Below, piece by piece: positions 34,490-42,303 of a DNA stretch of 64,000 nucleotides (its first letter is position 1; each line of letters starts with the position of its first letter). The notes beneath the pieces are model-generated. The model did no database searches and was not told where the DNA came from. It worked only from the letters and a program-made list of their open reading frames with translations. The position numbers and the translations under genes were made by a program. The stretch comes from Streptomyces sp. GS7 (GTDB taxonomy: Bacteria > Actinomycetota > Actinomycetes > Streptomycetales > Streptomycetaceae). Location: contig NZ_CP047146.1 in assembly GCF_009834125.1 (NCBI RefSeq), positions 3,899,501 through 3,963,500 of the forward strand. The letters run 5' to 3'.

Positions 34490-34993
34490 GTCATCTCCGA
34501 TATTCGGGCGGATTCGATCGGTAATTGATCGACTTCATACTGTTAATGGAGGTTAAAGCAAAATGAGACGCGCCCACTCGGTGACGCGCCGAATTCCACG
34601 ACAGTCGCGAACTGACTGGACCACCCCTATCGGCTGACCTGAATTTCAGATAACTGCCCGGCATGGTTTGGCGGTGCTTCGCGGATCAGCCCGGGTCGGC
34701 TCGTTCGGCGGGTCGCGTCCTGCTCGGCGTACGCCCGTAGGGGGCAGGTGCGTAACGGCTCAAGGACCTTCTCCCTATCCGTTGCTTGGTCGCCGCTGAT
34801 CTTGGGCGGGCTCGTTCCGTCCCGCCCTCGTGCCGCGCACGCCGCGGACGCGGACGCCACGAGACGGCTCACCCAGGCTCGTCGACGAGGGCCCGGAAGA
34901 ATTTCGGACGGCGATGTCGAGAACCGGTGACCGGCTCCGTCCCCGTGGTGAAGGCGACCACAATGGGTCGCACCAGCACCGAGGAGAAACACG
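34490..34993. other. Divergent intergenic region
   Basis: 504 bp between the secreted-protein gene and the DGPF gene. Includes a probable minus-strand promoter (34534-34562); nothing else recognised. Confidence 0.4.
34534..34562 (-). promoter_or_regulatory. Possible promoter of the small secreted protein
   Basis: Minus-strand TTTGCT (-35) and TATGAA (-10) with 17-bp spacing in an unusually AT-rich patch, about 45 bp before the start codon. Confidence 0.4.
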
Positions 34994-35401
34994 ATGGCCA
35001 AGTACCTGCTGCTCAAGCACTACCGCGGCGCCCCGGCTCCGGCCAACAACGTGCCGATGGACCAGTGGACGCCGGAGGAGATCACGGCGCACGTGAAGTA
35101 CATGCAGGACCTCGCGGTCCGGCTTGAGGGGACCGGCGAGTTCGTCGACGCTCAGGCGCTCGCCCCTGAGGGGACGTGGGTCCGGTACGACGGTGAGGGG
35201 CGCCCGCCGGTCACCGACGGCCCGTTCGCCGAGACCAAGGACCTCATCGCCGGCTGGATGGTGGTCGACGTCGACAGCTACGAGCGCGCCGTCGAGCTGG
35301 CCGGGGAACTGTCGGCGGCTCCCGGGGCGGGCGGGAAGCCGCTTCACGAGTGGCTGGAGCTGCGCCCGTTCCTGGCCGCGCCGCCCACCATCACGGAGTG
35401 A
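34994..35401 (+). CDS. YCII/DGPF-domain protein, partner of the ECF42 sigma factor
   Basis: A 135-aa cytoplasmic ferredoxin-like-fold protein. The family name motif is present as VTDGPFAETKDLIAGWMVVD near 75-94, with the N-terminal MAKYLLLKHYRG and the central FVDAQAL. In known ECF42 loci a DGPF gene lies just upstream of the sigma gene, as here. GAGGAGAAACACG precedes the ATG. Its stop codon overlaps the GTG of the sigma gene (GTGA), suggesting translational coupling. The biochemical role of DGPF proteins is not established. Confidence 0.9.
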   Translation: MAKYLLLKHYRGAPAPANNVPMDQWTPEEITAHVKYMQDLAVRLEGTGEFVDAQALAPEGTWVRYDGEGRPPVTDGPFAETKDLIAGWMVVDVDSYERAVELAGELSAAPGAGGKPLHEWLELRPFLAAPPTITE

Positions 35402-36555
35402 CCGGTCCGATGGACGAGGCCCTGCTCCGGAGCCTCACGCCGAGCGTGCTCGGAATCCTCGTCCGCCGCGGAGCCGACTTCGCGGCGGCCGAGGACGCCG
35501 TGCAGGACGCGCTGGTCGAGGCGGTCCGCGTCTGGCCGGCCGACCTGCCGCGGGACCCGAAGGGCTGGCTGGTCACCGTGGCCTGGCGCCGGTTCCTCGA
35601 CGCGACCCGGGCGGACACCGCCCGCCGCCGGCGTGAGGACCTCGTGGACGAGGAGCCGGCGCCCGGCCCCGCGCCCGCGGTGGACGACACGCTCCGGCTC
35701 TACTTCCTGTGCGCCCACCCGTCGCTGACGCCGTCGTCCGCGGTCGCGCTCACGCTGCGCGCCGTCGGCGGGCTGACCACCCGCCAGATCGCCCAGGCAT
35801 ACCTGGTCCCCGAGGCGACCATGGCGCAGCGCATCAGCCGTGCCAAGCGCACCGTCTCCGGCGTGCGATTCGACCAGCCCGGCGACGTCGCCACCGTGCT
35901 GCGTGTCCTCTACCTGGTCTTCAACGAGGGCTACTCCGGCGACGTCGACCTCGCCGCCGAGGCCATCCGACTCACCCGACAGCTCGCGGCCGCGATCGAC
36001 CACCCCGAGGTGGCGGGCCTGCTCGCCCTCATGCTGCTCCACCACGCCCGGCGCGCCACCCGGACCGCACCCGACGGCAGCCTGGTACCGCTCGCCGAGC
36101 AGGACCGCGGCCGGTGGGACACGAAGTCGATCGCCGAGGGCGTCGAGATCCTCCAGGCGGCCCTCGCCCGTGACCGGCTGGGCGAGTTCCAGGCCCAGGC
36201 CGCCATCGCGGCACTCCACGCCGACGCGCCCACCGCCGAGGAGACCGACTGGGTGCAGATCGTCGAGTGGTACGACGAACTCGCGCGCCTGACCGACAGC
36301 CCGGTCGTCCGGCTCAACCGCGCAGTCGCCGTGGGTGAGGCCGACGGACCACGCGCCGGCCTGGCGGCGCTCGCCACGCTCGACGACTCACTGCCCCGCC
36401 ACGCCGCGGTGGCGGCGTACCTCCACGAGCGCGACGGTGACCTGGCGACGGCGGCCCGGCTGTACGCCGAGGCGGCCCACAAGGCACCCAACCTCGCCGA
36501 GCGCGACTACCTGACGCGCCAGGCCGCCCGGCTCAACGCCCGCCGGTGCCGCTGA
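35398..36555 (+). CDS. ECF42-group RNA polymerase sigma factor with C-terminal extension
   Basis: A 385-aa sigma factor (381 if ATG 35410 is used). Region 2 is LVRRGADFAAAEDAVQDALVEAV near 18-40 and PKGWLVTVAWRRFLDATRA near 58-76. Region 4 is LTPSSAVALTLRAVGGLTTRQIAQ near 113-136 and TMAQRISRAKRTV near 142-154. The last 200 residues are a TPR-like extension (VLYLVFNEGYSGDVDLAAEA, then DWVQIVEWYDELARL and PVVRLNRAVAVGEADGP) typical of this group, where it replaces a separate anti-sigma factor. Coupled to the DGPF gene. Confidence 0.92.
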   Translation: MTGPMDEALLRSLTPSVLGILVRRGADFAAAEDAVQDALVEAVRVWPADLPRDPKGWLVTVAWRRFLDATRADTARRRREDLVDEEPAPGPAPAVDDTLRLYFLCAHPSLTPSSAVALTLRAVGGLTTRQIAQAYLVPEATMAQRISRAKRTVSGVRFDQPGDVATVLRVLYLVFNEGYSGDVDLAAEAIRLTRQLAAAIDHPEVAGLLALMLLHHARRATRTAPDGSLVPLAEQDRGRWDTKSIAEGVEILQAALARDRLGEFQAQAAIAALHADAPTAEETDWVQIVEWYDELARLTDSPVVRLNRAVAVGEADGPRAGLAALATLDDSLPRHAAVAAYLHERDGDLATAARLYAEAAHKAPNLAERDYLTRQAARLNARRCR

Positions 36556-37131
36556 CAGGTCGCGCTCCCCATTCCCGCAAGGGCCCTTTCGGCCCAGGCG
36601 AGGCGGGTTCCCTCCGTACGGCCGGTTCGGCCAGCCTCCCACACGCACAGGCCCCCTCCCCGTACGGCTACGAGGTCCGCCCCACATCCCCTGCGCTCGC
36701 ATATCGCCCGCCTGACCCGTCACGGTCGTTCCTGTCAGATCGCCCCGGTGGTGCGTGGTGGTGCGTGGTGGTGGGGGGTGGGGGGAGGCAGAGGCCCCCG
36801 GGGCTGGCGGCGTCACGCCCAACTCCCCATGAGAGGGCGGGGTCCAACTCCCCTATGAGATGGCGGTGATGATGCCAGCCGGCCGTGGCCGTGCGGCACG
36901 ATGCCGTGAGGCGAGCGCCGGCCACCGGCGCCCTGCCGTATCGCGCCGTGTCGCGCGGGCAAGCCGGTACGAACCGACCGAATCGCCCGAGCCGTCGCAC
37001 AGGCCATCACAACCACCATGCACCGCTGCCGGCTTGACGCGATGACGCCGGACGGCAAGGCGAGCGGGCCCGCCGGACAGCCCGCTACGGCCTGTCCGGC
37101 GGATCGAGCGGAACGGGGACACGGACAGGGC
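36556..37131. other. Gap with short direct repeats
   Basis: 576 bp without a gene. It has a GGTGGTGCGT repeat run near 36745-36785 and a 20-bp near-duplicate (AACTCCCCATGAGAGGGCGG / AACTCCCCTATGAGATGGCGG) near 36820-36866. Confidence 0.45.
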
Positions 37132-37650
37132 CTACGGTCGCCGTACCTCGAAGAGGAAGCAGCCGTACTCCAAGGCCCGCACGTGTACCAGCGCCACCTC
37201 TGGGTCGGCGAAGGCTTCCTCGAAGGCCCGGTCGAATCCGGCCTCGGCGTCCTCGGGGATCTCGAAGAAACGCCCCCCGACGATGTGCCCCTCGCCGTCG
37301 TAGCGACGGATGGTGCGCAGCGCCCCCGGCCGCGCGAAGGGATGGCCCTGGGTGCCCAGGGGCCCGTCACAGTCCTCGGCATGGATGAACACCGGCCCTG
37401 ATTCGTCATACCCCCCGGGCTCCGCCCCGGTCATCTCCGCCCAGCGCCGCAGCGGCGCGTACGAGACGAGCGCGACCCGCTCACCGGGCTCGATGGCCCG
37501 CAGACAACAGCGCAGCGGACTGCCCACACAGTCCAGGGGGATGCCGTCTTCACGTGCGGAGTAGGGCTGCAGGGGCCGCCCGGAGTCGTCGGCGTCGCGG
37601 AGTTCCTTCAGGGCGGTCGGAGGGATGGGAAGTGAGATGTATGCGGTCAT
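37132..37650 (-). CDS. DUF1203 family protein
   Basis: A 172-aa cytoplasmic protein. The conserved blocks CVGSPLRCCLRAIEPGERVALVSY, SGPVFIHAEDC and FFEIPEDAEAGFDRAFEEAF fit DUF1203, with its cysteine pair (RCCLR) and the HAxxC motif suggesting a metal or redox centre. Start ATG at 37650. Function unknown. It stands alone and is divergent from the small secreted peptide gene. Confidence 0.85.
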   Translation of the reverse strand: MTAYISLPIPPTALKELRDADDSGRPLQPYSAREDGIPLDCVGSPLRCCLRAIEPGERVALVSYAPLRRWAEMTGAEPGGYDESGPVFIHAEDCDGPLGTQGHPFARPGALRTIRRYDGEGHIVGGRFFEIPEDAEAGFDRAFEEAFADPEVALVHVRALEYGCFLFEVRRP

Positions 37651-37908
37651 GAGCCCAGCATCGTGGGCTTGTTCCCGGCACGCTGGCGGGATTCGGACGC
37701 GAAGGTGGGCGGCGTGGTCGGGCTGTCGAACGGGAGGAGCGGAGTGTGACCGTTGCATCCGCCAGGCGGGGAAGCCCGCGGAGGCTGCCGAATTCGGGGA
37801 CAGTCGGCTCGCCTGCGGGGTACGCCGTGTCCGATAGACCTCCTAGCCGGTTCAGCCTACAGCGGGCACCGTTTAGTAACGTCGTCGGTTTCGGCTCGTT
37901 GGCATGAC

Positions 37909-38100
37909 ATGACAAATACGCGTCGTGCACTCGCCGGTCTCGCGCTTGCGACTGTGTTTCTTGGCCAGATGTCGGTACAGGCTTTGGCTGCCTCGGACGA
38001 TGACACTCCGATTCAACCTCACGTCCAGATGCCTCTGAGCGGCCTCTTCACGGACCATGGCATTCCGGTTGATTGGAGAGTTCTTGGATACGCTCTCTGA
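37909..38100 (+). CDS. Very small secreted peptide of unknown function
   Basis: A 63-aa frame with a signal peptide (MTNTRRALAGLALATVFLGQ, cleavage after ALA near 27) and a 35-residue mature part (SDDDTPIQPHVQMPLSGLF, ending WRVLGYAL) without cysteines. The ribosome site is weak, but a perfect hairpin 40 bp downstream supports a transcribed gene. No family recognised. Confidence 0.55.
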   Translation: MTNTRRALAGLALATVFLGQMSVQALAASDDDTPIQPHVQMPLSGLFTDHGIPVDWRVLGYAL

Positions 38101-38139
38101 TACGCGCGGTCTCTGACATGCGCCAACGATGTGCGTGTG

Positions 38140-38171
38140 GGCAATGCCCCGCCCGAGGGCGGGGCATTGCC
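38140..38171 (+). terminator. Hairpin terminator after the small secreted peptide
   Basis: Perfect palindrome with arms GGCAATGCCCCGCCC and its complement separated by GA, in front of the methyltransferase gene. Confidence 0.8.
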
Positions 38172-38391
38172 ATGCCGGCTGCTGCCCGTCGCCGGCCGGT
38201 CGTCGGTGACGACGCGGGCCACGGGTGGAATGCCACTGTGCGGTCCCGGTGTTGTGGTGTACGCCGGATTCCGCCAACGAACGGTAACTCGGTGTCGAGT
38301 TTGGGCGGCGGGTCGGTGATGACGGGCCAGCGCTGAAGCACGGGCGGCACGCTGGGCGCCGTATCCGTCGTTCTGCGTGCCAGGAGCGCCC

Positions 38392-39186
38392 ATGTCCTTT
38401 CTCGATCCGGTAGCCAACACCGCCCGGCTGACCGCCGCCCTGCGAGCCAGGGAATCCGAGCGGCCCGACCGGCTGTTCACCGATCCGCTTGCCGCGGTAC
38501 TGGCCGGGGAAACCGGGCGCGAGCTGGCCGGTCAACTGGGCGATGTGCCCGCCATCGCGATTCGCACCCGGTTCTTCGACGACCTGCTCACCAGGGTCAC
38601 CGGTGGTGAGGACGGGCCCCGGCAACTGGTCCTCCTCGCGGCGGGCATGGACACCCGGGCCCACCGGCTGGCCTTCCCCGCCGCCACCACCCTTTACGAG
38701 GTGGACCGGCCGGAGCTCTTGCGCCTGAAGGAGACATTGCTGGCGGACGCGCCCCAACCGGCCTGCCGCCGGGTCGCCGTCGGCGTGGACCTCGCGGGCG
38801 ACTGGCCGCGATCGTTGGCGGAGGCGGGCTTCCGGCCCGACCTACCCGCCTGCTGGCTGGTCGAGGGACTCACCCAGTATCTCCAAGAGCCCGACGTACT
38901 CCGACTGTTCGACCGCATCACCGCGTGCTCGGCACCGGGCAGTCACCTGCTGGCCGACTTCGTCGCCGGTTCCCTGCTCCGCGACCCGGCGGCCCGCCCC
39001 GTACTGGACGCACTCGCCGAGCAGGGCGCGCCCTGGCACTACGGCACGGACGCGCCACAGCCCCTGTTCACGGAGCGCGGCTGGCGGGTGGAGTCGGTGT
39101 CGTTCGCCGAGGTCGGGCAGGAGATGGGGCGATGGCCTGAAGACAGCAACGCGGCCGGGGGCCACCTGGTGCATGCCGTGCGGTGA
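38392..39186 (+). CDS. SAM-dependent methyltransferase, LCMT/PPM1-like (TIGR00027 type)
   Basis: A 264-aa class I methyltransferase. N-terminal signature SFLDPVANTARLTAALRARESE, then FTDPLAAVLAG; SAM-binding loop LVLLAAGMDTRAHRL near 77-91; acidic strand YEVDRPELLRLKE near 99-111; and CWLVEGLTQYLQEPD near 152-166. These match the leucine-carboxyl-methyltransferase-like family common in actinobacteria, often linked to natural products. Start ATG at 38392 with CAGGAG 6 bases upstream. Substrate unknown; no biosynthetic neighbours. Confidence 0.9.
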   Translation: MSFLDPVANTARLTAALRARESERPDRLFTDPLAAVLAGETGRELAGQLGDVPAIAIRTRFFDDLLTRVTGGEDGPRQLVLLAAGMDTRAHRLAFPAATTLYEVDRPELLRLKETLLADAPQPACRRVAVGVDLAGDWPRSLAEAGFRPDLPACWLVEGLTQYLQEPDVLRLFDRITACSAPGSHLLADFVAGSLLRDPAARPVLDALAEQGAPWHYGTDAPQPLFTERGWRVESVSFAEVGQEMGRWPEDSNAAGGHLVHAVR

Positions 39187-39298
39187 GGACGGGCCCCGCC
39201 GGATCTCAGGGGGAGGGGCGCCGCAGACGTGGTGGCAGTGGGGACGAACGAGTCCAAGGGGTCGAGGCGCCGGCGATCGAGGAGCTGGGTGTGCGATC

Positions 39299-39976
39299 TC
39301 AGGTGAGAAGGCGGCGCAGGTCGGCCTGGGCTCGTTCGACGAGGCTGCGGGCGGTGTGGTCGGAAACTCCGAGGTGGCCGCCGATCCGGCGGTACGAGCG
39401 TGCGGGATGGTTGTCGAGTCCGAATCGCAGGATCAGTGCGTCGGCCTGGCGCGGGTCCATGCGGGCCAGGGCTGAGCGGGCCGCACCGATGAAGTCCTGG
39501 GTGACGGCCGCGTGTTCGGGATCGGTGAGGGTGTAGCCGGGGGCGGGCGGTTCTTCGTCGTCCTCGGTGGCCACGACGCGGAGTTGCCGGTGGAGTGCGG
39601 TGACGGTGGCCGGTGAGATCCCGAGGGCGGCGGCGGCCAGGTTCAGACTGTCGGCGTGCTCGTCGAGGGCGCGGCGCAGGGCGACGGTACGGCCGACGAG
39701 GTCAGCGGGCAGGACAGCGGGAAATTCCTGTTGGGAGATGGCGCGCTGGATCTCCTTGCGTACCCAGGTGCGCGCATACGCGGCGAAGGGCACGGCGCGC
39801 TCGGGATCGAAACGGGCCGCGGCGATCAGCAGCCCGAGGACGCCGGCCTGCCGCAGGTCTGCCCGGTCGATGTGCCAGGTGCGGTAGCGGGCGGCCTCCC
39901 GTTCGACGAGGTGGCCGTGTTCCATGACGAGGCCATCCCGCTGAAGGGCATCAGGTTCGGCGTGATGGCTGCTCAC
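39299..39976 (-). CDS. RNA polymerase sigma-70 family factor
   Basis: A 225-aa sigma factor from GTG at 39976 (AGGAG 9 bases upstream). Region 2 is seen as LVEREAARYRTWHIDRADLRQ, GVLGLLIAAARFDPERAVPFAAYA and TWVRKEIQRAI, which is the pattern of primary-like (not ECF) sigma factors. Region 3 is short, and region 4 reads ALARMDPRQADALILRFGLD and RSYRRIGGHLGVSDHTARSLV near 165-205. It is a compact alternative sigma factor of the SigB/FliA-like or element-borne type. It is divergent from the 164-aa protein at 40129. Confidence 0.85.
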   Translation of the reverse strand: MSSHHAEPDALQRDGLVMEHGHLVEREAARYRTWHIDRADLRQAGVLGLLIAAARFDPERAVPFAAYARTWVRKEIQRAISQQEFPAVLPADLVGRTVALRRALDEHADSLNLAAAALGISPATVTALHRQLRVVATEDDEEPPAPGYTLTDPEHAAVTQDFIGAARSALARMDPRQADALILRFGLDNHPARSYRRIGGHLGVSDHTARSLVERAQADLRRLLT

Positions 39977-40128
39977 CGCGGCGATCTCCTGGGTCGGTGT
40001 CGGTCTGCCGGTATGTGGATACCGGGACAGGCGCCGGACGCGAGGTTCGCACCGTCGCCGGTTGCCGGTATCAACTCCGACGACGGAGCAACGCCGAACC
40101 GAGCAACGCCGATCTGGAAGGACCGCGC

Positions 40129-40623
40129 ATGTCCGACGCCAGCAATGCCCCCTGGAAGGCAATCAAGATCGTCCCCTATGGGGCGGTTCTGTACGTGCCG
40201 GAGGATTGGGAGGCGCTGCCTCCCGTTCCGGCCAACGGGCCGGAGATCCTGCGGGCCACGGGCGGCCCAGGCCGGAACCTCATCGTCTTCAAGCTGTCTG
40301 CCAACGGCCTGACCGCGGCCGGCGTCGCCGACAAGGCTCAGGAAAGGCTCGCAGCCCATGGCTACGAAGACTTCACCCGCACTGAGGTCCGGTTCGCCGG
40401 ACAAGCGGGAGTGGCACTGGACTTCGTCACCGGCGTCACCGGCGTCACCGGCGTCACCGGCGTCACCAGCGGCACCGGCGGCGCAACGGTCAGCCGCCGG
40501 ACGCGTGAGTACTTCGCGGTGCGGGGGAACGCCGCCTTCGTGCTCGGCATGGGAAGCGCGACGTGGGAGGAGCACCTGCCGCTGATCGAGCGGATCGCCG
40601 ACAGGTTCGAACTCGCTGAGTGA
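40129..40623 (+). CDS. Small protein with an internal VTG repeat, function unknown
   Basis: A 164-aa protein starting at ATG 40129 (TGGAAGGACC upstream). Sequence: IKIVPYGAVLYVPEDWEALP, GRNLIVFKLSANGLTAAGVAD, then FTRTEVRFAGQAGVALDFVT, four GVT units, YFAVRGNAAFVLGMGSATWE and a helical end. The layout (strand-rich, 'vRgnaaFvlgm') suggests a DUF1795/PsbP-like fold, but this is a weak impression. The VTG repeat comes from a 9-bp DNA tandem repeat and may vary in length between strains. Confidence 0.72.
   Translation: MSDASNAPWKAIKIVPYGAVLYVPEDWEALPPVPANGPEILRATGGPGRNLIVFKLSANGLTAAGVADKAQERLAAHGYEDFTRTEVRFAGQAGVALDFVTGVTGVTGVTGVTSGTGGATVSRRTREYFAVRGNAAFVLGMGSATWEEHLPLIERIADRFELAE
40426..40470 (+). 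repeat. 9-bp tandem repeat inside the 164-aa gene
   Basis: GTCACCGGC repeated four times followed by one GTCACCAGC, coding for a run of Val-Thr-Gly. The period keeps the frame, so slippage would only change loop length. Confidence 0.85.
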
Positions 40624-40853
40624 TCCGTCCCCGCCGCTGGGCGCCGCGCCAGCGCTTGGACTCGTACCAGCACGTGGGCTCCGTACCCCAGTGCTTCGCG
40701 GTCCTTCACCGCCTCCTCCAGGCTTCGGCGCCCGCCCGACTTCGAAGCCGGAGGCTCGGTGCACGCCGATCCGGACACCCTCGCGACCGCGCTGTTCGTG
40801 ACGGTGATGACCAGCGCGGATACAACAAACGGCTGCGGCGCGCGGCGGACCTG

Positions 40854-41555
40854 CTAGACCGCGGACCGTTCCTGGAGTGCCTTCCCAGTCGTGGGAGCCT
40901 CGCGGCCGGGGCGGCCGATGGCTGCCCCGAGGACGGCGTTGTTGGGCAGGAGCGTCTTGCCGTCGTCCGTGTGGAGTTCGACGAACAGCAGGGTCATGTC
41001 TGTTACCTCGCCCTCGATCCGGCCGCCCAGCGGACCTGACTGGATGGTGATCCGCTCGCCGATCGTGAACGGGTGCGCGACCAGCAGGACCAGTCCGGCG
41101 AAGATGTTGCCGAGCACCGGCTGGGCGGCGATGCCCAGGATCACGCCGGTCAGCGCACCACCCAGCAGCAGCTTGCCCCACGGCACCCGGACCAGGCTGA
41201 GTGCGCCCAGGATCACCAGCGCGTATCCGGACAGCAGGCAGATCACCCGCAACGCGGCGGAGCGGTTGTCGCTGATCCGCCCGGTCAGCAGTTTCACCAG
41301 ATCGTCCGTGGCTCCGCGCACGGCGATCAGCGCGCCTACGAGGAAGACTCCGGCGCTGATGCCGGCGATCACCCGGGAGCCCAGTGACTGGTGGCTGTCC
41401 GGGCTCCCCAGGAGTCCGCCGAAGTTGAGCGACACGACGAGCCCGCCGAGAGCGAGCGATGTGGTGATGACGGCCCGCCTGGTCCGGATCACTCCTCGCC
41501 AGTGCAACCGGTGCCCGACGGCGGTGCCGCCCGCGGCGTTGTGCGCATGACCCAC
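40854..41555 (-). CDS. Small-conductance mechanosensitive channel (MscS family)
   Basis: A 233-aa membrane protein. Four hydrophobic helices span about 28-150, the last being the pore helix: LLLGGALTGVILGIAAQPVLGNIFAG near 128-153. The MscS beta domain follows: VAHPFTIGERITIQSGPLGG, then GEVTDMTLLFVELHTDDGKTLLPNN with the conserved LPNN motif. The C-terminal cage domain is shortened. Start GTG at 41555 with a weak ribosome site. It opens on membrane stretch to release solutes. It is divergent from the M-box/Nramp unit, 270 bp from its aptamer. Confidence 0.9.
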   Translation of the reverse strand: MGHAHNAAGGTAVGHRLHWRGVIRTRRAVITTSLALGGLVVSLNFGGLLGSPDSHQSLGSRVIAGISAGVFLVGALIAVRGATDDLVKLLTGRISDNRSAALRVICLLSGYALVILGALSLVRVPWGKLLLGGALTGVILGIAAQPVLGNIFAGLVLLVAHPFTIGERITIQSGPLGGRIEGEVTDMTLLFVELHTDDGKTLLPNNAVLGAAIGRPGREAPTTGKALQERSAV

Positions 41556-41777
41556 TGCTGTGCCCCCGTGTTCGATTCCGTGGTGTGGGTGTCGCGGAGC
41601 AGACTACCCATGCCCGCGGGGCCGGGATTCCCGCCCTGCTGCTGGTAGGGCGTTTGGTCTGGCGCTGGTGGAGGGGGTGCGAGCCGGGTCGGGGGGAGGC
41701 GTTGCGTCGACGTGGTCCGGGTGCGACGGCCTCTGCGGGCGGTCACCCGGCGATGAGGTCCTCCACCGGATGCTCGA

Positions 41778-41808
41778 TTGCTCGGTTGCGCAATTGGTGG
41801 GCTATGCT
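41778..41808 (+). promoter_or_regulatory. Possible promoter of M-box leader 2
   Basis: TTGCTC (41778-41783) and TATGCT (41803-41808), 19 bp apart, about 20 bp before the aptamer; same arrangement as at M-box 1. Confidence 0.45.
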
Positions 41809-41824
41809 CCTGGAGGTTTGAAGA

Positions 41825-42000
41825 AGGCACCTCGTTCGGTGAGGCGTCTGCGCGGACACAGGCCACTGACCCCACGACGTCGAGAGACGCCCAGGGTCAG
41901 GACAGGTCTCCCCGGCCCAAGGGGTGACCCCAAGTGGCTTCCCCGGCAAGGGGATTACGCCGTGCAGTGCCAAAGCTCTGACGAGTTGGGGTGAACCGGT
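41825..42000 (+). promoter_or_regulatory. M-box (ykoK) magnesium riboswitch, copy 2
   Basis: Near-identical to copy 1: CACCTCGTTCGGTGAGGCGT, GGACACAGGCCACTGACC, ACGACGTCGAGAGACGCCCA, GGGGATTACGCCGTG, GCCAAAGCTCTGACGAG. It lies upstream of the leader ORF and of the Nramp-type gene. M-box control of an Nramp-related transporter is known from Clostridium NrmT-type magnesium transporters, so the regulator and the gene product agree. Confidence 0.9.
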
Positions 42001-42073
42001 CACGAGGCCGGTCTGCTCTTTGCCGAGTCGTATGGCGCCATGGTGGCGCCCCGGCCGGGGGGAGGCGAGAGAC

Positions 42074-42151
42074 ATGGACTGCGGTTGTAGTAGTCCGGGC
42101 CACAGTCGGCCCCGCATCCGATCGACCTCGCCCGTCTCCGGCATGCCGTAG
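42074..42151 (+). CDS. Conserved 25-codon leader ORF in the M-box leader, copy 2
   Basis: ATG at 42074 preceded by GGAGGCGAGAGAC; stop TAG at 42149-42151. The peptide begins MDCGCSSPGHSRPRIR and ends SGMP. Compared with copy 1 it has equal length, an aligned stop, and several synonymous differences. The GGGCC/GGCCC hairpin falls at codons 8-13. It has Pro, Arg and Ser codons that could make translation sensitive to ribosome speed. The transporter gene starts 153 bases further on. Confidence 0.65.
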   Translation: MDCGCSSPGHSRPRIRSTSPVSGMP

Positions 42152-42303
42152 CGACACTTCTCACGCACCATCACCCACACGCGCTCGCCCAGCCCCATGC
42201 GGCCCTGTGCCGCTGCGGGCGGGTGGGCCGCGCCCCGGTGCGGCAAGTGGCCGCCGCATGCCCCCGATCGCCTCCCCTTGCCGGGGGAGGCGGGAGGCCC
42301 GTC

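Noticed and set aside
40426..40470. Possible CRISPR-like repeat array
   Set aside because: Units are only 9 bp with no spacers and code for protein in frame.
41924..42151. Longer 75-codon version of leader ORF 2
   Set aside because: The upstream codons lie in the M-box aptamer, where sequence is fixed by RNA structure; the strong ribosome site and conserved start are at 42074.
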